Shown here piece after piece: positions 35,571-45,509 of a DNA stretch of 64,000 bases. This stretch comes from Turbatrix aceti (lineage: Eukaryota > Nematoda > Chromadorea > Rhabditida > Panagrolaimidae), in assembly GCA_963969345.1 (NCBI GenBank), contig OZ017768.1:9138718-9202717 (forward strand), given 5' to 3'. The position numbers and the translations under genes are program-made. The notes beneath the pieces were generated by a model. It was not told the origin of the DNA. It worked only from the letters and a program-made list of their open reading frames with translations, and did not search any database. The first letter of the stretch is position 1; the number at the start of each line of letters is the position of its first letter.

Positions 35571-36048
35571 CAGTGCTGTCGGCTACCCGACCCGAAACCC
35601 GACCCGAACTTGGACCCGACCCGAAATACCCGGAATTTCGGGTCCGGGTCGGGTTTTCGGGTCGGGTACCCGAAAGTTTCGGGTCCGGGTCTGGGTCCGG
35701 ATCGGGTACCCGAAAATTTCGGGTTCGGGTTGCAAAAAAAAACAACAAAAATCTAATGAAAGACAAGCTCTTTGGTGCGTCTGGACATTAGTTGGCTCAA
35801 CTAGATTTGGCGTATATCGGCCAAGGCATATGTTTCGGAAGCAAAAATTTCGGGTTTTCGGGTCGGGTACCCGAAAGTTTCGGATCCGGATCCGGGTCCG
35901 GGTCGGGTACCCGAAAGTTTCGGGTCCGGATCCGGGTCCGGGTCGGGTACCCGAAAGTTTCGGGTCCGGGTCGGGTATCCGAAATTTTCGGGTCCGGGTA
36001 AGGTCTTCGGGTCGGGTACCCGACATTTTCGGGTACCCGACAGCACTG
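35571..36048. mobile_element. hAT-like MITE built from CGGGTACCCGA arrays
   Basis: It begins CAGTGCTGTCGGCTACCCG and ends GGGTACCCGACAGCACTG, with exact 8-bp duplication AATATTAG at 35563-35570 and 36049-36056. About 15 iterations of GGGTACCCGAAAGTTTCGGG or GGGTCCGGGTC words flank a 100-bp AT-rich core. The words are palindromic (KpnI-type GGTACC core), so every array can fold on itself. There is no coding capacity; the frames seen are low-complexity artefacts. A partial relative lies at 27353-27784. Confidence 0.9.
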
Positions 36049-36221
36049 AATATTAGCAGTTACGTTGCAGCCTGAATATTGATTGCTGAATGAATCTTAA
36101 AACTATGACAGCACACAAAAAATTATATTCACTGGCAACCTGACACTAAACAAAAAGTTAGGGTGAATAGTGATCGTCCTTATCAGCTTATCAAGGAACT
36201 TGATCCAAAATTCATTAAGAG

Positions 36222-37180
36222 ACAGTCCCACTGCATGCGCCTTCCCCTTATTTTTTTATCAATAGAGCGCGCGCGTACATTTTCAGAGAGAGATACGTTC
36301 AAAAAAACGCCCTGCAGCCCGTGATAGAGTTTTTTGCTTACGATCACTTGGGTAAGCTTAGGCATGTCCCAAAGATTGTTTGAAGCCACTCGCGGTTTCT
36401 GTAGGATTTTTTTGTGCAATGCTGGAGGCATTGAAAGATCATGAAACTTCGAAGTGCCGTAACTCACCAAAACCCTTGCCGATTTTGAAAAACTCTCTAT
36501 CACGCTTTTCATTATGCCGAAAAGAATCAGTATGCAAAACAGGTGGCATCAAAATATGCGCGTATTCGATTTACACCAAAAATTAGATTACCAGCTTAGA
36601 AATGCGCACGCGGTGAAACATAAGTGAAAAAAAAGTTTATTATGATCATCGTAATTAATAAAAACTAAAAAAAGTCAAATAAAAACAAAGAAATCAGAAG
36701 GCGAAAAAGTGGTGCCCCTCCAGATTTGGACTGATCGCCGAGTTTATTCGTTGGCGGAACCCCAAGAGAGTCCGCTATTGCAAAGCGCGTGCGCATTTCT
36801 AAGCTGGTAAACCAGTGGTAATCTAATTTTTGGTGTAAATCGAATACGCGCATATTTTGGTGCCACCTGTTTTGCATACTGAATCTTTTCGGCATAATGA
36901 AAAGCGTGATTTTCAAAATCGGCAAGGGTTTTGGTGAGTTACGGCACTTCGAAGTTTCATGATCTTTCAATGCCTCCAGCACTGCCCAAAAAAATCCTAC
37001 AGAAGCCGCAAGTGGCTTAAAACAATTTTTGGGACATGCCTAAGCTTACCCAAGTGACCGCAGGCAAAAAAATTCAAAAACAGTTTCATGATCTTTTTTT
37101 GAACATAACTCCCTTCACGCTCGCGCGCGCTTCTTTCTCTCTTGTTTGATACATAGAATGGCGCATGCAGTGCAGTCCAC
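36222..37180. repeat. Foldback palindrome with arms of about 400 bp
   Basis: Left arm about 36222-36620 and right arm about 36780-37180 are reverse complements: CCACTGCATGCGCC on the left with GGCGCATGCAGTG on the right, and GGCATTGAAAGATCATGAAA at 36429 with its complement near 36973. The flank AGGAAC occurs on both sides. The block GGTAAGCTTAGGCATGTCCC also recurs at about 39107. No transposase. Confidence 0.82.
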
Positions 37181-37210
37181 GACAGAATTCAGGAACAAGG
37201 GGGAGACGAG

Positions 37211-37539
37211 CAAGGGTGTCAATCAGGCCGGGCCGGCCCGGAAAGCCCGCGGCCCGGCTCGGCCCGGCCCGGTTTAAAAAAAAAAGAAAATTTTAGAACA
37301 AAATTTATTCAAAACAGTCAAAAATAAACCAAAAAAACTTGCTCATTTTTAGTAATCCTCCCCCGTTATGAATAACAACGTGTATTTTTACCTTTTCAAC
37401 TCATATTTTTCAACAAATAGAAAAAATTTTAGTAAATTTTGCTTCAATTTTACCCTTTGGTAAAAAGGCAGGCCGGGCAGGGCCGGGCCTTACCTCAAGC
37501 GGGCCGGGCCGACAAAAATTCGGCCCTTTGACACCCTTG
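37211..37539. mobile_element. hAT-like MITE, CAAGGGTGTCAA ends, GGCCCGGCC interior
   Basis: Ends are CAAGGGTGTCAATCAGG and CCTTTGACACCCTTG, with exact 8-bp duplication GAGACGAG at 37203-37210 and 37540-37547. Terminal GGCCCGGCCCGG clusters surround an AT-rich centre. The CARGGGTGTCAA type of end is common in hAT elements. Confidence 0.9.
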
Positions 37540-37607
37540 GAGACGAGACTTTTTTACAACTTTTTATGTTTTGAGCCAGCATTGTTCCCCACCTCTAAAA
37601 ACCTCTA

Positions 37608-38750
37608 AAGTGCGTTTCAAAAGGATAGGCTCACCCATAAAATCGGATCTTGCAAAAAAATGGTTAAACCTACAATAACGGGAGTAGGCTCATTCGATCC
37701 ACCGTAAGAAGTTACTATAGTTAGGGTACTTGCGATAATTATTTGCAGCTAATTACGGCCTCAGAAAAATAAATTTTACTTTTTGACCGTTTCAAAAGGA
37801 TAGACTCACATTGGATTTTATTAAAAATAATTTATTTTATGCGCGCTAAAAATCCGAACACCAGCTATCTGTAACACATGTGATGTCTTTAATTAGAATA
37901 TGCCCTAAAATCCCTGTTGCACACACTTTCTGTCGGGTTTATTGGTAACAAATAATTAATTTTACATTGCAAGCATGTATTGAAGCATTTCCAGACGTAT
38001 TTCATTTAAAAAACTTGCAATTTTAGCGGTGAAGGCTTTCGGGGTGAGGGTGGCTGAACTTGGCTTTAACAAAACGCCCTGTGTAATGTTTGGCGTGAGC
38101 TGCATAAGCCGCATATTGTGACAAAAAGTTTAGAATAGTTACCTGCTATCGTGTTATACCCGTCGATGATCCAGAAAAAAATTGGCTCGGTTAGGGGAGA
38201 TGAAAAACGGCATAAAATCTAAATTTTTTTTATAGTCAACATCAGAAAACATTTTTAAAATATTTGTAAATAGGATGAATTAATATCAAACCTTTCAGAA
38301 TCTAACCAAAGTATCACAGCAATGCACTATGTGTCAATAGACGCCTCATCCCGGCAATCACTGACTTTCAGGAAACCATTATTGATGTTAGAGGTTTTAT
38401 TTCCCAAAATGCATAAAACGTTCTAAAAAAAGTGTGTGCAACAGGGATTTTAGGGCATATTCTAATCAAAGACATCACATGTGTTACAGATAGCTGGTGT
38501 TCGGATTTTTTGCGCGCATAAAATAAATTATTTTTAATAAAATCCAAAGTGAGCCTATCCTTTTGAAACGGTCAAAAAGTAAAATTTATTTTTCTGACGC
38601 CGTAATTAGTTGCAAATAATTATCGCAAGTACCCTAACTACAGTAACTTCTCACGCCGGATCGAATGAGCCTACTCCCGTTATTGTAGGTTTAACCATTT
38701 TTTTACAAGATCCGATTTTATGGGTGAGCCTATCCTTTTGAAACGCACTG
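37608..38750. mobile_element. 1.1-kb Tc1-like element related to the 6-kb foldback
   Basis: Terminal inverted repeats of about 320 bp (37608-37930 and 38429-38750) are flanked by TA (37606-37607, 38751-38752). The tip GTGCGTTTCAAAAGGATAGG resembles that of the 6-kb element (GTGCGTTCAGAAAGGATAGG), and an inner direct copy, GTTTCAAAAGGATAGACTCA at about 37788, keeps the IR/DR spacing. Centre residues near 38357-38395 (encoding FQETIIDVRG in one frame) resemble the 6-kb element's SQEGIIDVGG frame. No intact transposase. Confidence 0.82.
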
Positions 38751-39298
38751 TATTTCCGCCAAACATAGATTTATAAAAAAATTGGTTTCTGTTGTTTTGG
38801 CTTCTGAAAGTTTTTGACAAAAAAACAATGCCACGGGCTTTATTTATGAGAAAAAAAGCAGAAAATTTTTTGTGGGGGTTTTGAGGGGCGGGGAACACGA
38901 TGTCGTATTCAGATTTTTTTACCGTTACGGTAAGTGCCAATTTTAGGCTAAATTGTTTGGTTTTTTGGCCACCCCCGGTTGGGTTTTCAGAGGTGGATAC
39001 ATTGGCATAGCCTATCTTTTTCACCGTGTTCGCGCGCGTTGAATGAATCGTGTTCAAAAAAAGGCCCTGAAGCCAGTAATAGAGTTTTTTGCCTACGGTC
39101 ATTTGGGTAAGCTTAGGCATGTCCCAAAGATTGTTTTAAGCTATCGGCATCATTTTGCGTTCGATTTCGCATACTACTATAATTCCACGGCACATCTCAC
39201 GTAATTTGCTTCTGATGACTCAAAATTCTTATGTTTATCAAAATGTTATTTGTTGATTGTCTTTTACTTTTTGATTTCAAATTTATGAAAGTTACCTC
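38751..39298. other. Repeat-derived spacer
   Basis: It contains a single copy of the arm sequence of the 36222-37180 palindrome (GTAATAGAGTTTTTTGCCTA to GTCCCAAAGATTGTTT, about 39070-39135). No gene seen. Confidence 0.6.
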
Positions 39299-39697
39299 TT
39301 GATGTCAAAGTCACAGCAACACGCCTTCGAAAAATGCAAAGCATCGGACCTGGCCATCATGCATTTCAACCCGGAGTATCCCATTATCGTCTCCGCGGAT
39401 GCCAGCGAATACAGGATCGGAGCCGTCATCCAACACAGCCTCCCGGGTGGAAAACTGAAGGCTGTCGCGCACGCGAGCCGAAGCTTGACGCCGGTGGAGA
39501 AGAAATACGATCAAGGTGAAAAAGACGCACTGGCGCTTATTTACGCGGTGACAAAGTTCCGAAAGATGCTCGCCGGCAGGCGATTTCATCTCCAAACCGA
39601 TCACCGGCCACTTCTTGCCATATTCGGGTCCAAGGAAGGCATCAAAGCAACCAGCGCCAGCCGTCTTCAGCGGCACACCCCGGAACGACCCGTATAA
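39299..39697 (+). pseudogene. Gypsy-type LTR retrotransposon RNase H fragment
   Basis: A 132-residue frame carries the RNase H part of a Gypsy-type polyprotein: HFNPEYPIIVSADASEYRIG, then ASRSLTPVEKKYDQGEKDA and TDHRPLLAIFG. The first catalytic aspartate region (ADASEY) is present, but the usual glycine after it is Arg. Reverse transcriptase upstream, integrase downstream and LTRs are all absent, so this is an isolated truncated relic. Confidence 0.85.
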
Positions 39698-40355
39698 TTC
39701 GCGGGGTTGGTGGCCGGAAAGAATGCGAGTGCGGGGAGATTGTTATTTCGTTTCTGCCGATTGATTCTGCAAAACATTATTTTTTCGGCGAGCTGATAAC
39801 AGCTTTTTTTCTGTCGATGGAAAAACGATGTCTTGACGATTATACTGTCTAAATTGCTATTTATTAGAAAATCAAACAAGAATATCAGCATTTTAAGAGT
39901 AACATTTTTTTAGGTTTTGTATGTGGCAATTCAGAAATCATTTATTCTGGGACTCCGAAGGGACGCTCTTCTGGGTCTAGTTTAAATAAAGATCCTCATT
40001 CATTTTTGACGGCGGAAAAAAATTCTAAAATTATAATTTTTCGTTAATGTTACGTTTGAAAAATGTTCAGTAGCCCATTCGCAATGACAATATTTTAAAT
40101 TCAAATGATTTTTCAATTGTTTACTGTTGCGTATTTTTGTTTCATTGTTTTTCAAGGATTGCTAGGGTTTACCTATTGTTGTTTTGAAATTATTAAAAAT
40201 TTTTGTTTTTTCGATTGTTATACATTTCATTCACCAAACATTTTACGTCCTGCGTCTAGGCACGCAATTGTGTGATTTTTTGATGATTTCCTATTGTTTT
40301 GTGTTTGCTTATAAGCATTGTTTAACGTCTTGACGTCAATTTTGTCCGTCAAACT
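39698..40355. other. Intergenic, AT-rich
   Basis: I see no gene or clear repeat. It should hold the promoter of the phospholipase B-like gene. Confidence 0.4.
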
Positions 40356-42294
40356 ATGTTTTGGCATGCTTTACTGATTATCGGTAAGTTTCAATAATTT
40401 GAGCCAAGTTTGTTGATGTTTAGTAACACTCTAGGCTTGTCGACATCTGTTTTTGGCAGTCCACTGATTTACGATATCAATGAAGCATCCATCATCAAAA
40501 CGCTGCCATTGACTGCAAATTTCACAAAATCTGAGCAGTCGCTCGAAGGCAAAGACGCCAATTTCACGGTTCTCAGTGTTTGTAACGTCGATGGAATCGT
40601 TCAACTCACAAATCCCGATAACTGCAAGAAATCCGTGGCTTTCGGACGTTACAAGAACACTGTAAATCTCACTGGGTATTTTAAAAATATTAGTTGACCT
40701 TTATTTCAGTTGGCATGAATTTTTAGCTGGGCGCAACTCGAGATCGAGACCTTCAAGGAGTACTCTCCTGAACTTCAAGCCTATGCCGCTGGTGTGCTTG
40801 AGGGAACGCTGTCACGTACACTGATTGAGTATTACATCCAAAGCACGGGCCCTAGTACATGCATTTGTCCTGGTTGTGAATGTTCAGACATTAAAGACCT
40901 TTTGAAAACGAATAATGACTACATTAAGCACCACATTAATGAAAACAGTACGTACTGGCAGTCGGTTAGACGCACTTACTATCAGTTGACAGGTGTGCTT
41001 CATGGCTACCATGGCAATCCTGACTTTACCAATCCGCAAATTGATTTTAGTTTACATGATATTTTGTAAGTTTTTTTTTAAATATTTGACACTGTACCGC
41101 TGTTTTTAGCATGATTCAACTTGGTGGAGATCTTATGGACCTCGAACTATTGGTTCCCGATTCTAACGTTGATACAAATCTTCGTTGCTCGGCTCTGATC
41201 AAACTGACAAAGAATGACCTCTTGGCCGCACACGCCACGTGGTACTTTTACCAATACATGTTTCGAGTTCTCAAACAATATAAATTTGGTCTCGACATTC
41301 CCGGCAATACCCAGTCTTTCTCTGGTTATCCAGGGGTTATTGTTTCATTTGACGATTTTTATACACTTAGCAGCGGCCTTGTCGTCACTGAAACATCAAA
41401 TGAAATTTATAACTTGACTCTCTATGATGCCGTAAATCCAAAAAATCAATTGTTGTATTGGGTGCGGGTTATTGCGGCAAATCAACTGGCGGCATCCGGT
41501 GCGGAGTGGATTAAAATCTTTGCCGAGTACAACAGTGGAACGTACAACAATCAGTGGATGGTCGTCGACTACAATAATTATGACCCGGCTAAAGAATTTC
41601 CCGATACTGGCGTTTTATACATCCTTGAACAGATTCCGTGAGTTTATCATTCTTCAGATTTCATGCTCAGCCCCTATTAATTTAGCGGTTATATTCACTC
41701 TGCTGATCTTACCTCCGTGCTCAAAGAGACCGGTTACTGGCCGAGTTACAACATCCCGTACTTTTCCGATATCAGCAACATGAGCGGTTATCCCCCTAAG
41801 GTTTGTTCTTTTTTTATAAAACATTAATAAACATGATATTTATTCATTTTTTTTTCAGGAATATCATGACGATGTTAGGGCCCAAATGTTCGCACGTGAT
41901 CACCACAAGGTTGTTGATATGAGCACTCTCCGCAAACTTATGCGCTACAACAACTACATATACGATCCGTTGAGTGATGGTAATCCCGATAACGCCATTG
42001 CCTCGCGCTTTGATCTTAATGCCTTGGCACAAGGCTTTGGGGCAATTGACTACAAAGGAACAAATCATCAAATGGCAAAGCTCTTGCAGTTCAATGCAAT
42101 TTCCAGTCCCACATACGACGATGTTCCCGCTTTTCGCTGGAGCACCAGTAGCTTTGTACGTTTTTTAAAATTGCTTTTTCTTTTTTTTTTTACTAAATAT
42201 TTGTTTTATTCAGTATGACAACATCACGCCCATTGGGATGCCCGATCTTTGGCAGTTTGAAGAAGTCACTACAGATTGGAATACAACGATCTAA
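40356..42294 (+). CDS. Phospholipase B-like lysosomal hydrolase (LAMA family)
   Basis: Members are secreted or lysosomal N-terminal-nucleophile amide hydrolases with reported phospholipase B-like activity. Exons: 40356-40383, 40435-40675, 40727-41065, 41110-41637, 41686-41800, 41859-42155, 42214-42294; phases agree and give 542 residues, the usual family length. The first exon plus start of the second encode a signal peptide (MFWHALLIIGLSTSVFG). Family blocks in order: GWAQLEIET with LQAYAAGVLEG, MIQLGGDLMDLE, RCSALIKLTKNDLLAAH (the Cys is the expected N-terminal nucleophile after self-cleavage), SFSGYPGVIVSFDDFYTLS, then DYNNYDP and SSPTYDDVPAFRW near the end. The tiny first exon is inferred from phase and the hydrophobic leader. 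Confidence 0.9.
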
Positions 42295-42752
42295 GCCTGA
42301 TGAAAGGTCTTGAAAAAAATTTACTTCAATTTTTTTGACTTTTCTAATCGATTTCTAATGTGTATGTTCATTGTATGAGTCAGATAGTAACAAAAAAATT
42401 CAGTTACTTGCCGAAGGCTATTTACACTCATCGGCGAAAAACAGATTTAGCGAAGAGAAACGTTGTCTAGATAAAGAGTTCTTTTTTTACACGTTAAAGA
42501 AGCAAGAAAGAAGGCGCGGAACTATGTTAAAAATAAGAGTCGCCACTTTGTTTACGTTGTCTGAACAAGGTTGTGACTATGACAGTGAGATGCAATCAGT
42601 CATCACCATCGACGATCACCTTTCCTGATTGATTATGGAGCGCACAAAGCAAAATCTAACCTTTTTTTGTTGTCAACTGTGACTATGTATAATTTACCCA
42701 ACATGGAGTGCGTAGTGTGATCACGTTTCGGACTAGGAAGTGCTTCGGGGCG
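42295..42752. other. Intergenic between phospholipase B-like gene and glycine-rich gene 1
   Basis: Nothing recognisable apart from the promoter region of the following small gene. Confidence 0.4.
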
Positions 42753-42760
42753 TATAAATA
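42753..42760 (+). promoter_or_regulatory. TATA box of glycine-rich gene 1
   Basis: TATAAATA lies 48 bases before the ATG at 42808, in a GC-rich setting (GGGGCGTATAAATACCCC). The spacing suggests a 5' UTR of roughly 20 bases. Confidence 0.7.
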
Positions 42761-42807
42761 CCCCGATCGTCGCCCAGTCAACTCTCAGAAACTCAGACAC
42801 TCCCGTC

Positions 42808-43092
42808 ATGAAGCTCCTATTTACGTTGTTTGTCATCGTCTTCTTCTTCCTCGCTGTCACCACCGAGGCCAGACCCCAGTTCTTCGGAGGCGGATTTGGT
42901 GGCGGTGGAGCTATTCAGGGTGCTGAAATTGGTGCTGCTGTTGGTGAGTTAAAATATTTTTAGCAATGTGCAATGGGACGAGTTAACCGAAGTTTTACAG
43001 GTGCCGTAGAGGGCGGTCAAATGGGCAACCCCATCATGGGCGCCATCGAAGGAGCCGAAATCGGCACCATGGATGGAGCTTTTATGGGATAA
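42808..43092 (+). CDS. Small glycine-rich secreted protein 1 with glycine-zipper end
   Basis: Exons 42808-42943 and 43001-43092 give 75 residues: a strong signal peptide (MKLLFTLFVIVFFFLAVTTEA), a short FGGGFGGGG linker and a C-terminal stretch GAEIGAAVGAVEGGQMGNPI, then MGAIEGAEIG. The G-x-x-x-G spacing is a glycine zipper, a pattern that favours membrane helix packing. The same C-terminal block occurs in the next gene, with an intron at the identical codon. An AATAAA signal lies at 43172-43177. The function is unknown; short glycine-rich secreted peptides in nematodes include antimicrobial candidates, but that is only an analogy. Confidence 0.75.
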
Positions 43093-43171
43093 ACTTTTTA
43101 CACCTGACCTGATCTGCCAAAAAAAAGATTTTTTATGTTTTTATCACAAATGTACACTTTTTTGGATGATT

Positions 43172-43177
43172 AATAAA
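43172..43177 (+). terminator. Polyadenylation signal of glycine-rich gene 1
   Basis: AATAAA lies 80 bases after the stop codon. The other two genes of the cluster have AATAAA at 44660-44665 and 45341-45346. Confidence 0.65.
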
Positions 43178-43456
43178 ATGTGTTTTTTATTGTGTTTCTC
43201 TCAGGGTCTGACAGTTGGTAGTTACAGATAAACAAGATAGTCTACAAAGTATATTTATAAAGTTCTGAACATGTGTTTTTTAAAACAAAGCGCGCGTTCG
43301 TCAAAAATCATCAAAGCACCAAAGTTCGCGTCACAATGTTTTTTTGTTGAGGTCTGGTATCTCGCAGGCAAACCTGGTTTTCTCTTCGTTAATTGATCGC
43401 CTCTCAAAACCACGAGACAACCATGCGCGTAGTCTACATGCCTTACGCTATTAGAC

Positions 43457-44010
43457 CAGAGTTGTTCAATTCGGCAATTTTCAGCGCTCGCTCTGCTCGC
43501 ACTCTTTGAGCAATTCAATTTTTCGTGCTCGCTCTGCTCATGCTCTTTGAGTTCCTAAAATTTTTGCGCTCGCTCCGCTCGCGCTCTTTTATTCTCAGAT
43601 TCTCTGCTCTTGCTCTGCTCACGCTCGTGAGTCGAGCAGTAGCGAGCAATGAGCAAACATGGCTCACACATAAAAATGTGAATGTTGAGACACAAATTCA
43701 GTCCTTTGCTAAAAGAAAGACCGCATATTGCTTGGAGATACCCCCATATTGCTTGGAGAAACATCGTGTTTTTGATCGAAACTACCAGTATTTTAATATT
43801 TGTAGCACTAAATTTATAGTGAGCAGTGCTCATTTTAAAAATTTCTCGCGCTCGCTCTGCTCGCGCTCTTTGAGCAATTCAATTTTTCCTGCTCGCTCTA
43901 CTCACGCTCATTGAGCTCTCCATTTTTTTGCGCTCGCTCCGCTCGCGCTCGTGAGCAGAGCAGGAGCGAGCAGTGAGCAAGAGCAAATTGGTGAGCATCG
44001 AACAACTCTG
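43457..44010. mobile_element. hAT-like MITE, CAGAGTTGTTC family, copy 2
   Basis: Ends CAGAGTTGTTCAATTCGG and CGAACAACTCTG are flanked by the exact 8-bp duplication TATTAGAC (43449-43456 and 44011-44018). The interior is GCTCGCTCTGCTCGCGCTC arrays, in reverse orientation to copy 1 at 31015-31553. It lies about 170 bases upstream of glycine-rich gene 2. Confidence 0.9.
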
Positions 44011-44176
44011 TATTAGACAAATATATTTACGAGATAAAAAAACCGGCATACTTTTTTGTTCGCCGAGGAGTATCCAGGTCGCAGGGGAGATAAATAGACA
44101 AAAACTGGCTGATCTGCTTCTAGGTAGGTTTGTAGTCGCAAGACATCCTACATCATTTGTTGTTCAATTGATCGTT

Positions 44177-44579
44177 ATGAAGTCATTACCGCTCGCTTTT
44201 TCCGTTGTTTTACTTCTTCTAGTCACGCTAATCGAAGCTCAGTATTACGGCAATCCTGGCTACGACTATCGTTACGGTTACGATCAACATAGATACGGTG
44301 GACACGGACCTTGGTTCAACCGAGGCTATGATAGAGGAGGATTTCATCACGGACCTGGAGGATATCACCGGGGACCAGGTGGTCGCGGAAACATTGCGCG
44401 TACGCTTAAAGGCGCCGAGATCGGTGCTGTTGTCGGTGGGTATCCCAAACAACAGGCCGTTGACTTTTTTTCAAATTTCAGGAGCAATTCAGGGAGCGAG
44501 GTTTGGCAATCCTGTTCTCGGTGCTATCGAAGGAGCAAAAATTGGAGCCATCCAGAGCCAGTTTATTGGACGCAAGTGA
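44177..44579 (+). CDS. Small glycine/tyrosine-rich secreted protein 2 with glycine-zipper end
   Basis: Exons 44177-44435 and 44482-44579 encode 118 residues: signal peptide MKSLPLAFSVVLLLLVTLIEA; a Tyr/Gly/His/Arg-rich middle (YYGNPGYDYRYGYDQHRYGG); and the conserved end GAEIGAVVGAIQGARFGNPV then LGAIEGAKIGAIQ. The intron falls at the same glycine codon as in gene 1, so the two are paralogues with a shared zipper module and different spacers. GATAAATA near 44086 could serve as a TATA box. The function is unknown. Confidence 0.78.
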
Positions 44580-44828
44580 ACACATGCATGATTCAAGGTC
44601 AAACATTTTGACACTTTGACAACGAGCGAGGAGTACAAAATGTTTTTTTTGCAAGATCTAATAAATGTGAATATTTCAAGAAATATACGAGTGTTGTTTT
44701 TCAAAAAAATTATGATTTAATAATAAGATGCAAAATTCCCCTGAATTGTCTAATTAGACAAACAGGTGATAAAAAATCCCATTTCACAGCTTCATTGTCT
44801 GGGAGCAGACGACTCAACCTGAAATATC

Positions 44829-44835
44829 TATAAAT
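44829..44835 (+). promoter_or_regulatory. TATA box of glycine-rich gene 3
   Basis: TATAAAT occurs in the context ATATCTATAAATTCCGCC, 77 bases before the ATG at 44913. Confidence 0.6.
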
Positions 44836-44912
44836 TCCGCCGCGTTTTTGTTCAATTTTTAGTTTGTCGGCTGGCTGCAGAAAAACTCGTCGTGTTCTTC
44901 AATCAAATTGCC

Positions 44913-45284
44913 ATGAAATCCTTTCTGCTTGTTTTTGTCGTCATTTCAATTTTTCTAGCTGCGCTGACTGACGCTCAGTACTACAGAAACTACGGTTCAC
45001 AAGGCGGCTTCGGTCAACAACGAGGGTACGGCGGACGCAGACCTAATTTCAATGGCCAAAGAGGACCCGGTAATCGGGGAGGATTCAACCAGGGATTCGG
45101 TGGCCGCGGCGGGTTCAATCAGGGACCCGGTGGATTTAACCGGGGACAGGGGGGCATTGGAGGCCTTGCCCGGGCTATCGAAGGCGCGGATGTCTTTGTT
45201 GGTGAGTTTTCCCAAACAACGACGTACATTATACATTTAGTAAATTGCCTAAAACTTTTAGGAGCCCTTACCGGCCGAAAGTGA
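44913..45284 (+). CDS. Small glycine-rich secreted protein 3, zipper module lost
   Basis: Exons 44913-45201 and 45262-45284 give 103 residues. A signal peptide (MKSFLLVFVVISIFLAALTDA) is followed by QYYRNYG and a glycine/asparagine/arginine-rich run with FNQGFGGRGG and FNQGPGGFNRG repeats. The intron position is the same as in genes 1 and 2, but exon 2 codes only for ALTGRK, so the second half of the glycine zipper is absent; RAIEGADVFVG is all that remains. It probably arose by tandem duplication of gene 2 (shared QYY start and GRK end) followed by loss. Confidence 0.75.
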   Translation: MKSFLLVFVVISIFLAALTDAQYYRNYGSQGGFGQQRGYGGRRPNFNGQRGPGNRGGFNQGFGGRGGFNQGPGGFNRGQGGIGGLARAIEGADVFVGEFSQTTTYIIHLVNCLKLLGALTGRK

Positions 45285-45509
45285 ACAACCATCATCTTTT
45301 TGATGACTGCACATTTTATTTGAACACTGATTGACCGTCAAATAAAATTACAGAATTTTATGTCTGGAGAAAATTGTGCCGGCTTTGGTAAATGTTTTTA
45401 TTGTTTTTTATTCTACTTACGTTTTTTTTAAGATTTTCATAAAATTTTGCCAAAGCACGAAAATGTTTTTCTAAAAATATGCCAAGACCGCGGGCTGCTG
45501 TACTGCTGT

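Noticed and set aside
42371..42628. 85-residue frame after the phospholipase B-like gene
   Set aside because: No signal peptide, splice context or recognisable motif; likely chance.
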